From Bacillus_BD sp963708895 (lineage in GTDB: Bacteria > Bacillota > Bacilli > Bacillales > Cytobacillaceae), in contig CAVPUE010000002.1 of NCBI GenBank assembly GCA_963708895.1, positions 1 through 64,000 of the forward strand: DNA of 64,000 bases, given 5' to 3'. A program made the position numbers and the translations under genes. This document shows positions 46,189 to 54,164 of the stretch, piece by piece. Below the pieces are notes generated by a model that made no database searches, was not told the origin of the DNA, and saw only the letters and a program-made list of their open reading frames with translations. Within the stretch, counting starts at the first letter, position 1. Each line of letters starts with the position of its first letter.

Positions 46189-47271
46189 TTAATAACTTTT
46201 TCTAAACTCTTTCATAAATTGTGCCAGACGTTCAACATTTTCAGTTGGAACGGCGTTATAGATGGAGGCTCTACATCCACCGATTGAACGATGTCCGTTT
46301 AGTCCGACAAAACCAGCTTCTTTCGCTTGAGCTAAAAAGGCCTTTGTTGCTTCATCTGAATTTAAAGTAAACGTTACGTTCATGTTTGAACGGCTGTCTA
46401 CTGTGGCATGTCCATTATAAAAACCTTCACTTTGGTCAATTTCATCGTACAGTAGTGCTGCTTTTTGATTATTTATTTTTTCCATAGCTTGAAGTCCGCC
46501 TTGTTGCTCGACCCATTTTAGGACTAGGGATAATAAATAAATACCAAAAGTCGGTGGTGTATTATATAAAGAATTATTTTTTGCATACGTATTATAGTTT
46601 AACATGGTTGGTAATTCATCGTTTGAACGAGATAATAACTCTTTCTTTATAATCACCACTGTTAGCCCTGATGGACCTAAGTTTTTCTGTGCACCCGCAT
46701 AAATAAGATCAAATTGTTCGATATCGAGTGGCTTTGATAAAATATCACTTGACATATCTGCAATAAGAGGCACTTGTAAATCAGTTGGAAATTGCTGCCA
46801 TTGTGTTCCATAAATGGTATTGTTGCTTGTAATGTGTAAGTATGCGGCATCATTTGGTATAGAAGTTGCATCAAAAGTAGGAATGTTTTTGTAATTATTT
46901 TCTTTACTAGAGATAGCGATCTCTGTTTTGCCAACTTTTTTTGCTTCTTTTAACGCTTTTTCAGCCCAAGAACCTGTTAGGGTATAATAAGCCGTTTGAT
47001 CTTTACTTAATAGGTTCATAGGTATCATTGAAAATTGAAGACTGGCTCCGCCTTGTAAAAATAGAACTTCGTAATCATCAGAAATAGAAAGTAATGAACG
47101 TAATGACCCAATAGCTTCATTATGGACAGCATCATAATCTTTACTACGATGACTTAGTTCCATAACGGACATTCCTGTATTTCTGAAATTTAGTAATTCA
47201 TTTTGAGCTTCTTTAAGGGCCCATTCTGGTAGTGCAGCGGGACCAGCGTTAAAATTTAGTGCACGATTCAT
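46189..47271 (-). CDS. serC: Phosphoserine aminotransferase SerC
   Basis: 360 residues, class-V PLP aminotransferase. Substrate loop FNAGPAALPEWAL at 5-17, HRSKDY near 42, and the PLP-lysine context YAGAQKNLGPSGL are present. It converts 3-phosphohydroxypyruvate and glutamate to phosphoserine in serine synthesis, and also acts in pyridoxal phosphate synthesis. ATG 47271 is chosen because GAGGGGG lies eight bases upstream. Confidence 0.96.
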   Translation of the reverse strand: MNRALNFNAGPAALPEWALKEAQNELLNFRNTGMSVMELSHRSKDYDAVHNEAIGSLRSLLSISDDYEVLFLQGGASLQFSMIPMNLLSKDQTAYYTLTGSWAEKALKEAKKVGKTEIAISSKENNYKNIPTFDATSIPNDAAYLHITSNNTIYGTQWQQFPTDLQVPLIADMSSDILSKPLDIEQFDLIYAGAQKNLGPSGLTVVIIKKELLSRSNDELPTMLNYNTYAKNNSLYNTPPTFGIYLLSLVLKWVEQQGGLQAMEKINNQKAALLYDEIDQSEGFYNGHATVDSRSNMNVTFTLNSDEATKAFLAQAKEAGFVGLNGHRSIGGCRASIYNAVPTENVERLAQFMKEFRKSY

Positions 47272-47414
47272 TTTGAAATTCCCCCTCATTATTTGAATAA
47301 CTTTTTTCTTTAGTCATTCCCGTATTCACGGCAACAAATTGATTTTCTACCATAATAGTACTCAGAATTTGTCGAAATGTACAGAATCTAACAATAATTT
47401 TTTAAAAAAATTAA

Positions 47415-47440
47415 AAAATTCTCCGAATATGGAGAATTTT
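47415..47440 (-). terminator. Terminator of hit
   Basis: AAAATTCTCC / GGAGAATTTT stem; on the minus strand it runs into TTTTTTAATTTTTTT. It overlaps the hit stop codon. Confidence 0.85.
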
Positions 47441-47858
47441 AAAGATGACTATTGATATCTGCTGCCATTTGCTGTAAGTCTAAAGAAGAATAATCACTTT
47501 GATTATTTTTCCAAACAGCTCCGAATCCATCGCCCTCACCATAACGAGGAATTAAATGTAGATGAAAATGGAAAACAGATTGACCTGCTTTTTCTCCATT
47601 ATTATTGACTGCATTTAAACCGATCGGCTGATAGGTTTCTTTTAAGGCATTGGCAATTGTTGGTGCTACTTCAAAAATATTTTTAGCAATCTCAGGGGTT
47701 AGTTCAAAGAGGTTTTCTTTATGTACTTTTGGAATAATTAATGTATGTCCTTTCGTCACTTGACTCAAATCTAAAAAGGCCAGTACATGTTCATTTTCAA
47801 AGACTTTTGCTGAAGGAATTTCTCCCTTTACAATTTTACAAAAAACACAATCGCTCAT
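47439..47858 (-). CDS. hit: HIT-family nucleotide hydrolase
   Basis: 139 residues with the N-terminal CVFCKIVKGEIPS zinc/PKCI block and the catalytic histidine triad HFHLHLIPR near 98-106. HinT-type enzymes hydrolyse AMP-linked amidates. Ribosome site AAAGGATG. In B. subtilis hit is also divergent from the ecs operon. Confidence 0.95.
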   Translation of the reverse strand: MSDCVFCKIVKGEIPSAKVFENEHVLAFLDLSQVTKGHTLIIPKVHKENLFELTPEIAKNIFEVAPTIANALKETYQPIGLNAVNNNGEKAGQSVFHFHLHLIPRYGEGDGFGAVWKNNQSDYSSLDLQQMAADINSHL

Positions 47859-47932
47859 CGTAATTCATCCTTTCAGTCATTAATTATAATCCTATAAAAT
47901 ATTGTATCATATGGGAACTTTTTTCTACACAT

Positions 47933-47966
47933 AAAAAGGGCAGGATTCGCATAGAATCCCACCCTG
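47933..47966 (-). terminator. Minus-strand terminator at the edge of the tandem repeats
   Basis: GGG.GGATTC / GAATCC.CCC stem followed on the minus strand by TTTTT. It lies upstream of hit, so it can end only a transcript that comes from the repeat block between hit and ecsA. Confidence 0.65.
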
Positions 47967-48335
47967 ATGCAGGGGAATCATTTCATATACTACGTTCGTC
48001 TATTACAGGTACTGTTCTGCGGTAAACACCTCATTTGTTTTATTAAATGTTTGTGTTTATTTAGAGACAATCGATCCCTTATTCAAGCTAACCATCCCCT
48101 ATTTCTTATAAGTTTTTTTGACAAAACATATAATGATCGGTTACTGGTCTTTGATAAGCACCTCATTTTCAAATTGAATTTGAACTTCGGTGTTCTAGAT
48201 CTAGGCTTTCATACAACTTGTGCATTACAACCATCCCCTTATAGGAACGTATTTAGCATATGGGTTATTGAATGACATTGTCTTTGACAGACACCTCATT
48301 TCAATTTGTTGATGATTTGAATCACCAGGTTGTTT
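47967..48335. repeat. Three tandem degenerate ~132-bp units, possible multi-unit small RNA
   Basis: CACCTCATTT recurs at 48027, 48159 and 48292 (spacing 132 and 133). AACCATCCCC recurs at 48089 and 48229, and degenerate relatives flank the ends (GGGGAATC near 47972, TTTCCCCTA near 48331). GTCTTTGA precedes two CACCTC copies. On the plus strand the C-rich motifs are complementary to GAGGTG/GGGGA-type ribosome sites; on the minus strand a terminator lies at the end of the block. There is no supportable protein gene. Confidence 0.6.
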
Positions 48336-48414
48336 CCCCTACATAAATTAGAATGTCCACTTTTTTAAATTTATATACATTACGTTTACAATTTTTTTAC
48401 GATAAATTATTAAA

Positions 48415-48479
48415 GGCTGTTTTTGTACAGATTATTGTTAAAATCTAAATGGCCAGATTTAACGTAGAAGCTTGTCAAA
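48415..48479 (+). repeat. Dispersed repeat, partial copy D
   Basis: Only the left end of the 180-bp family: GCTGTTTTTGTACAG, ATTGTTAAAATCTAAATGGC and TTTAACGTAGAAG. It breaks off where a small hairpin GCTTGTC / GACAAGC (48470-48490) begins, ~60 bases before ecsA. Confidence 0.7.
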
Positions 48480-48547
48480 ACTAGACAAGCCACTGATTCA
48501 TTCCTTACAATAAAAAGATAATTAAATAAAGGAAGGACGTTTTCAAT

Positions 48548-49288
48548 TTGTCTTTATTAGAAATAAAAAATTTAACGGGCGGTTATACAAGGAATCCGGT
48601 TTTAAAGGATGTTTCTTTTTCAGTAAATAATGGAGAATTAGTTGGGTTAATTGGTTTAAATGGGGCAGGGAAGAGTACCACGATTAAGCATATTATTGGA
48701 TTGATGGAACCCCATAAAGGAGAAATAACCATTAATGGGAAAACGATTCAACATGATCGAGAAATGTACAGAAGGCAATTTACCTTTGTTCCAGAAACAC
48801 CTGTGCTCTATGAAGAGTTAACCCTTGATGAGCACTTAAGGCTAACAGCAATGGCCTACGGTTTGGAAGAATCTGTTTATAAAGAACGAGTAAATGTGTT
48901 ATTAAAAGAATTTCGAATGGAGAAAAGACTGAAGTGGTTTCCAGCTCATTTCTCAAAAGGAATGAAGCAAAAAGTGATGATTATGTGTGCTTTCCTTGTC
49001 GGGCCACCCCTTTATATTGTCGATGAGCCATTTGTTGGGTTAGACCCACTTGGAATTCAATCCTTGCTTGATCTTATGGGGAAAATGAAAGAAAGTGGAG
49101 CGGGAATTTTGATGTCAACGCATATTTTGGCTACAGCCGAACGGTATTGCGATCGTTTTATTATTCTGCATGAAGGAAAGGTAAAGGCGCATGGAACAAT
49201 GGATCAATTACGGGATGAATTTGGTAAACCGAATGCTACGCTAGATGATTTATATATTCAATTGACAAAGGAAGACGACCATGTTTGA
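48548..49288 (+). CDS. ecsA: ABC transporter ATP-binding protein EcsA
   Basis: 246 residues. Walker A GLNGAGKST at 36-44, signature FSKGMKQKVMI, and Walker B LYIVDEPFVGLDP. The Ecs transporter acts with intramembrane protease RasP and affects secretion, competence and sporulation. The start is TTG 48548 with GGAAGGA upstream. It overlaps ecsB by eight bases. Confidence 0.94.
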   Translation: MSLLEIKNLTGGYTRNPVLKDVSFSVNNGELVGLIGLNGAGKSTTIKHIIGLMEPHKGEITINGKTIQHDREMYRRQFTFVPETPVLYEELTLDEHLRLTAMAYGLEESVYKERVNVLLKEFRMEKRLKWFPAHFSKGMKQKVMIMCAFLVGPPLYIVDEPFVGLDPLGIQSLLDLMGKMKESGAGILMSTHILATAERYCDRFIILHEGKVKAHGTMDQLRDEFGKPNATLDDLYIQLTKEDDHV

Positions 49289-50494
49289 TGAGAAATTATT
49301 ATGGAAAGAGCGTTTAAGTCGGACAAGCAAGGAGCTATCCCGTTACCTTCGCTATATATTTAATGGTCATCTCGTCATTGTCTTTATCTTTTTACTTGGA
49401 ACAGCTGCTTATTATTATCAGGAATGGTTGAAAACTTTACCAGAAACTTTTCCTGCTGCTCCGATTATGGCTGTTCTAATCGTCGTTATTATTAACCTAT
49501 AGTCCCATCTATACATTCATGTCAGAGGCGGATCGGATTTTTCTCCTTCCACTAGAAACAAAATTGGCTGGATATTTTAAAAAATCGATTTGGATTAGCT
49601 TTTTTGCGCAAATGTACCTACTATTAATTGGTTTAGCAGTATTGATGCCACTATATGCAGTTATGAATGAAGGTGATTTCAAATCCTTTTTCCGATTTTT
49701 AGTGGTGATTCTTTTAGCTAAAGGAATGAATTTATTCATTAGATGGTTTGTTCAATTGTATCGTGAGGTTACGGTACATAGGGTAGATTCTTGCGATTCG
49801 ATTTTTTGTTAATTTTGTACTATTGTTTTTATTATTTTCGAATGCGAACGCTTTTTTATTAATCGTCCCAATGATTCTTTTGGTTGGGTTGATTGTTTAT
49901 TATCGAAATCAAACCCGAAATAAAGGAATCAAGTGGGAGTTTTTAATTGAACAAGATGAGAGAAGGATGACAGCCTTTTATCGATTAGCCAATATGTTTA
50001 CAGATGTACCGAAATTAAAAAATAAGGTGAAAAGAAGAGAATGGCTTGATGGACTACTATCGGGAATCTCTTATCATCATAATCAAACGTATTCCTATTT
50101 ATTAGCAAGAACTTTCTTGAGATCTGGTGACTATTTAGGATTATTAGTTCGTTTAAGCGTTATTGGTGGAGTGGCTATTTATTATCTTACTTTTGGAATC
50201 GGACAGATTGTACTTGTGGTTCTTTTCCTTTATTTAACAGGGTTTCAATTGCTTCCGTTATGGAAACACCATCAGAATCACTCGATGCTTGAATTATATC
50301 CAATCAATCAAAAGGTTAAAGAAAGCTCATTTTTACGGATTCTTCGAAATGTATTAGCGTTACAAGCTCTGTTATTGTCTGTGGTGATCTTAATAAAAGG
50401 CGACCCCTTGGCAGCAGTGATTTCACTTTTAGCAGGAATCGCATTTTGTATTTATTTTGTTTACTTCTATAGTAAACGAAAAATACGTTCGTAA
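49281..50494 (+). CDS. ecsB: ABC transporter membrane subunit EcsB (two frameshifts in this sequence)
   Basis: Reading three consecutive frames gives one 403-residue polytopic EcsB, about the B. subtilis length (408). The breaks are one extra base at 49491-49499 (before SPIYTFMSEADRIFLLPLE) and another at 49788-49792 (before AIRFFVNFVLLFLLF). Around eight membrane spans result. The final residues and stop codon lie inside repeat copy E, so the repeat has replaced the native C-terminus. It forms the exporter with EcsA. Confidence 0.88.
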
Positions 50495-50566
50495 AGTTTG
50501 TTGTTAAAATCCAAAGACCGATTTTAACGTAGCGATTAGCTATTTGTGCCTTCGTATAAAAGAACC
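50487..50566 (+). repeat. Dispersed repeat, short copy E
   Basis: Left end of the family (GTTCGTAAAGTTTGTTG, core hairpin GTTAAAATC-n8-GATTTTAAC, ACGTAG, GCTATTT) joined directly to a short right end (CCTTCGTATAAAAGAACC). It is an 80-bp internal deletion form. It supplies the last codons and stop of ecsB and fills the ecsB-ecsC gap. Confidence 0.8.
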
Positions 50567-50594
50567 TAAAAAAACAATAAAGGAGCGGTAATAG

Positions 50595-51317
50595 ATGGGA
50601 CAATACGAGGAACAAACATATGATGAGATTATTCAATGGAAACGGAAAATGTTAAAAAAGCCTAAAATGTTTCAGCGTATGACAAAAGGTGTGCAAGAGA
50701 AAATAAATGAAAAAATTCCTGAAAAGGCGCATCAAATCATAACAGATGGAATCAAAAATTTTGTGAAATTAACCTTAACAGGCTCACAAATAACAACCCG
50801 AAAAGCGGAAGAAGTCGATTTATCCTTACAAGAACAAGATTCTCTGTTCCAAGAAAAACTTTCAACCTATCGTAAGACAGCTGTGGTAGAGGGAGCAGGT
50901 ACAGGTGCAGGAGGGCTGTTTCTAGGTTTAGCAGACTTTCCACTTCTTTTATCAATTAAAATGAAATTTTTATTTGATGTTGCCACACTATATGGATTTG
51001 ATACAAAGAAGTATGAAGAACGAATTTTTATCTTACTTGTCTTTCAACTAGCTTTTTCGAGTACTGAAAAAAGAAAAGAAACAATGGAGATTATCGAAAA
51101 CTGGGAAGAAAGAAAGGCTGACCTTGTTGAGTTAGATTGGAAGGAATTTCAGCAGGAATATCGAGATTATATTGATTTTGTGAAAATGCTTCAGCTTGTT
51201 CCTGGTATCGGAGCAGTTGTAGGTGCATATGCAAATTATAATTTACTGGATCAACTAGGAGAAACCGCTCAAAATTGTTATCGATTAAGAAGGTTAACAA
51301 CTCCTCCAAATATGTAA
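50595..51317 (+). CDS. ecsC: EcsC family protein
   Basis: 240 residues with the EcsC core (VVEGAGTGAGGLFLGLADFPLLLSIKMKFLFDVATLYGFD, around 96-135) and a helical C-terminus. It has a hydrophobic central stretch but is likely peripheral. Third gene of the ecs operon; its function is unclear. The ribosome site AAGGAGCGG lies just after the repeat, so insertion did not remove it. Confidence 0.9.
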   Translation: MGQYEEQTYDEIIQWKRKMLKKPKMFQRMTKGVQEKINEKIPEKAHQIITDGIKNFVKLTLTGSQITTRKAEEVDLSLQEQDSLFQEKLSTYRKTAVVEGAGTGAGGLFLGLADFPLLLSIKMKFLFDVATLYGFDTKKYEERIFILLVFQLAFSSTEKRKETMEIIENWEERKADLVELDWKEFQQEYRDYIDFVKMLQLVPGIGAVVGAYANYNLLDQLGETAQNCYRLRRLTTPPNM

Positions 51318-51322
51318 TGATT

Positions 51323-51352
51323 AAAGAGGCCACTTCTCTGAGAGGGCCTTTT
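51323..51352. terminator. Terminator between ecsC and hmoB
   Basis: AAGAGGCC / GGGCCTTTT arms between two converging genes. Confidence 0.65.
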
Positions 51353-51839
51353 ACTCATCTTCTTTTTCTTCATATATTCTATATTTAGTCACAAAGGAAG
51401 GCCGAAGAAAGATCTTTGGTGCAAGGGTATATGCTTCTGAAAATGAAGGGGATTTTTTCCAATTGTTATAGTCAGCTTCACTTTCCCAAAGAGTATAGAC
51501 GATGTAAGTATCGGATTTTCTAGGTCGTAAAACACGGATTGCCCTAAAACCCTGCTGGTTTTCAATGGAATTAGTGCTATTTTTAAAGTGGTACTCAAAT
51601 AATGGCCTGCTTTCGTCCCTAACAGGGATATGATCAAAGACGGCATAACCAGACGGAGTGACAATGGTTCCTCTAGCCACCACCACCTCATATTTTCGAG
51701 GTTCTTTAAAAAGAGAGCTTCCCTCCGTTTCATGTACTAGTAAAAATGCATCTTCGTTATGCATGAATACCAATGTCTCCTGCTTGTTTTCATTAAGGAA
51801 TTTCTTCAAAAAGGATTCTGTGCCACCCGTAAAATACAT
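51351..51839 (-). CDS. hmoB: Heme-degrading monooxygenase HmoB (YhgC), ABM-type
   Basis: About 162 residues. The N-terminal half is variable; the C-terminal antibiotic-biosynthesis-monooxygenase fold includes FRAIRVLRPRKSDTYIVYTLWES, NNWKKSPSFSEAY. This is the IsdG/HmoB arrangement, which opens heme to release iron. ATG 51839 is chosen, with GGGGTGA upstream; GTG 51854 is the alternative. It lies next to hemEHY on the other strand, as in B. subtilis. Confidence 0.88.
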   Translation of the reverse strand: MYFTGGTESFLKKFLNENKQETLVFMHNEDAFLLVHETEGSSLFKEPRKYEVVVARGTIVTPSGYAVFDHIPVRDESRPLFEYHFKNSTNSIENQQGFRAIRVLRPRKSDTYIVYTLWESEADYNNWKKSPSFSEAYTLAPKIFLRPSFVTKYRIYEEKEDE

Positions 51840-52027
51840 GTTCAAGTGTATCACCCCATTTCTTCTTCATTATATTTGTTATGCAAGACCAATTACAATC
51901 ATGAATAATGTTAATTTTTATTGTATGAGGTAAACTATACCTAAATAGTTGAAAAAAGTAAGGAAATTGTAAGAAAATTGTCATTAAAATGTACGTATAT
52001 TTTTTCTTTTTTTCTTGAGGATGTATT

Positions 52028-52044
52028 ACACTAGTTAATAGTGT
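52028..52044. promoter_or_regulatory. Palindrome upstream of hemE (possible operator)
   Basis: Perfect inverted repeat ACACTA-n5-TAGTGT, 22 bases before the hemE start and overlapping the expected promoter region. The spacing suits a dimeric repressor. B. subtilis has a TetR-type gene (yhgD) beside hemEHY, but none is present in this window. Confidence 0.4.
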
Positions 52045-52065
52045 GACTTGAAAGGGGTAGGAAAA

Positions 52066-53115
52066 GTGGTTAAAAAAATAGATGAAACTTTTTTAAAAGC
52101 AGCAAGGGGAGAAAAAACGGATCATGTACCTGTTTGGTATATGAGACAAGCAGGGAGATCACAGCCAGAATATCAAAAAATCAAAGAAAAGTATTCTTTA
52201 TTTGAAATTACTCATCAACCTGAATTATGTGCCTATGTAACAAGATTACCTGTTGAAAATTACGGAGTCGATGCGGCTATTCTTTATAAAGATATTATGA
52301 CACCGCTACCAGCCATGGGAATTGATGTAGAAATAAAGTCTGGAATTGGTCCTGTTATTTCCAATCCGATTACCTCTGTGGCAGATGTAGAGAAACTGGG
52401 TGAAATAAATCCAGAAGAAGATATTCCATATGTACTGGAAACGATTAAAATTTTAACAAAAGAACAACTGAATGTACCATTAATTGGTTTCGCAGGTGCT
52501 CCTTTTACATTAGCTAGCTATATGATTGAAGGTGGACCTTCTAAAAATTACACGAAAACAAAAGCTTTCATGTATTCAGAGCCTAAAGCATGGTTTGCCT
52601 TAATGGACAAGCTGGCAGATATGTCGATTACATATATCAAATCCCAAATTGGGGCAGGTGCGAAAGCAATTCAAGTTTTTGACTCTTGGGTAGGGGCTTT
52701 GAATGTAGAAGATTATCGTTATTATATTAAACCAGTCATGAACCGAATCTTTTCTTCACTAAAAGAAGAAAATGTGCCATTGATTATCTTTGGGGTGGGT
52801 GCAAGTCACTTAGCGCTTGAGTGGAATGATTTACCTGTTGATGTTGTGGGATTAGACTGGCGACTGCCGATTCGGGATGCAAGAAAATTGGGCGTAACAA
52901 AAACGGTTCAAGGAAATTTAGACCCAGCTTTATTGGTTTCACCATGGGAGTTAATCGAGGAAAAGGCGAAAGCGATTCTTGATCAAGGAATGGAAAGTAA
53001 TGGCTATATTTTTAATCTTGGTCATGGTGTATTTCCACAAGTGAATCCAGACACATTAAAGAGACTTACCACCTTTATTCATGAATACTCTGCATCAAAA
53101 AAATCAGGAAATTAA
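52066..53115 (+). CDS. hemE: Uroporphyrinogen decarboxylase HemE
   Basis: 349 residues. The signature PVWYMRQAGRSQPEYQ near 22-37 binds substrate; GVDAAILYKDIMTPLPAMGI and GFAGAPFTLASYMIEG follow. It converts uroporphyrinogen III to coproporphyrinogen III. GTG 52066 is chosen because AAAGGGG ends just upstream; an extension to 52048 lacks a ribosome site. Confidence 0.96.
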   Translation: MVKKIDETFLKAARGEKTDHVPVWYMRQAGRSQPEYQKIKEKYSLFEITHQPELCAYVTRLPVENYGVDAAILYKDIMTPLPAMGIDVEIKSGIGPVISNPITSVADVEKLGEINPEEDIPYVLETIKILTKEQLNVPLIGFAGAPFTLASYMIEGGPSKNYTKTKAFMYSEPKAWFALMDKLADMSITYIKSQIGAGAKAIQVFDSWVGALNVEDYRYYIKPVMNRIFSSLKEENVPLIIFGVGASHLALEWNDLPVDVVGLDWRLPIRDARKLGVTKTVQGNLDPALLVSPWELIEEKAKAILDQGMESNGYIFNLGHGVFPQVNPDTLKRLTTFIHEYSASKKSGN

Positions 53116-53193
53116 ATCGATTCATGAAGAATTGATGAAATTGATTCACTAAGAATTACTTATGACGATCATTCAGGCGGAGGGATTTACACC

Positions 53194-54120
53194 ATGAAAA
53201 AGAAAATGGGTCTTCTTGTTATGGCCTATGGGACGCCTTATAAAGAGGAAGATATTGAACGTTATTATACACATATTAGAAGAGGCCGCAAACCAACTCC
53301 AGAAATGTTGGAGGATTTGAGGAGGCGGTACAAAGCGATTGGTGGGAGTTCACCACTAGCCAAAATAACCTTAGAACAAGCAAAAAAATTAGAGGAACAT
53401 TTAAATGCAATACAAGATACCTATGAATTCCATATGTATTTAGGGTTGAAGCATATGGAGCCGTTTATTGAGGATGCCGTAAAGAAAATGAATGAAGATG
53501 GAATCGAAGAAGCGGTTAGTATTGTGTTGGCACCGCATTATTCTACATTTAGTATCAGGTCCTATAATGGAAGAGCGAAAGAAGAAGCTGAAAAAATAGG
53601 TGGACCACAAATTGTCAGTATTGATAGCTGGTATGATGAGCCCAAATTTATTCAATATTGGGCTCATCAATTAAAGTTAACTTTTGAAAGCATGACAGAA
53701 GAAGAGAAAAAGAATTATATCGTCATCATGTCAGCACATAGTCTTCCCGAAAAAATAATTGCGATGGGTGATCCATATCCTGATCAATTAAAGGAAACGG
53801 CTCAATTCATTACAAAGGAAGCAGGTATAGAAAACTATGCCCTTGGATGGCAAAGTGCTGGAAATACCCCTGATCCATGGCTTGGTCCTGATGTGCAGGA
53901 TTTAACAAAACAATTATATGAAGAAAAAGGATATCAGGCTTTTATCTATATGCCAGTCGGGTTTGTCGCTGATCACTTAGAAGTGTTATATGACAATGAT
54001 TATGAATGTAAGGTTGTAACAGACAACATTGGGGCTGCCTATTATCGGCCAGAAATGCCGAATGTAAGTCCGCCCTTTATTGATGCATTGGCAACAGTTG
54101 TGTTAAAAAAATTAGATTAA
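53194..54120 (+). CDS. hemH: Coproporphyrin ferrochelatase HemH (CpfC)
   Basis: 308 residues. Metal-site histidine lies in MSAHSLPEKI (~185), with GWQSAGNTPDPWLGPDV and the acidic patch PVGFVADHLEVLYDND. In Firmicutes it inserts iron into coproporphyrin III. Short gap to hemE (78 bases, no terminator) indicates an operon; GGCGGAGGG precedes the ATG. Confidence 0.96.
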   Translation: MKKKMGLLVMAYGTPYKEEDIERYYTHIRRGRKPTPEMLEDLRRRYKAIGGSSPLAKITLEQAKKLEEHLNAIQDTYEFHMYLGLKHMEPFIEDAVKKMNEDGIEEAVSIVLAPHYSTFSIRSYNGRAKEEAEKIGGPQIVSIDSWYDEPKFIQYWAHQLKLTFESMTEEEKKNYIVIMSAHSLPEKIIAMGDPYPDQLKETAQFITKEAGIENYALGWQSAGNTPDPWLGPDVQDLTKQLYEEKGYQAFIYMPVGFVADHLEVLYDNDYECKVVTDNIGAAYYRPEMPNVSPPFIDALATVVLKKLD

Positions 54121-54164
54121 TGTTCAATCTAACATTTGACAGATTTAAAGAGTAGGCGATTTGG

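Noticed and set aside
47933..47975. AGGGTGG followed by a terminator on the minus strand looks like a T-box antiterminator upstream of hit
   Set aside because: The following ACCGCG of the T-box consensus is absent, there is no recognisable stem I with specifier loop, and the next gene is a HIT hydrolase, not an amino-acid gene.
47967..48275. A 102-residue plus-strand protein between hit and ecsA
   Set aside because: It lies across the tandem repeat units, has no ribosome site and has a composition unlike a protein.
49281..50494. Three separate small membrane proteins after ecsA
   Set aside because: Each frame continues EcsB homology and the summed length after two one-base corrections matches EcsB.
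51855..51960. Fur box upstream of hmoB
   Set aside because: No stretch matches the 7-1-7 consensus well enough; only scattered ATAAT-like words.
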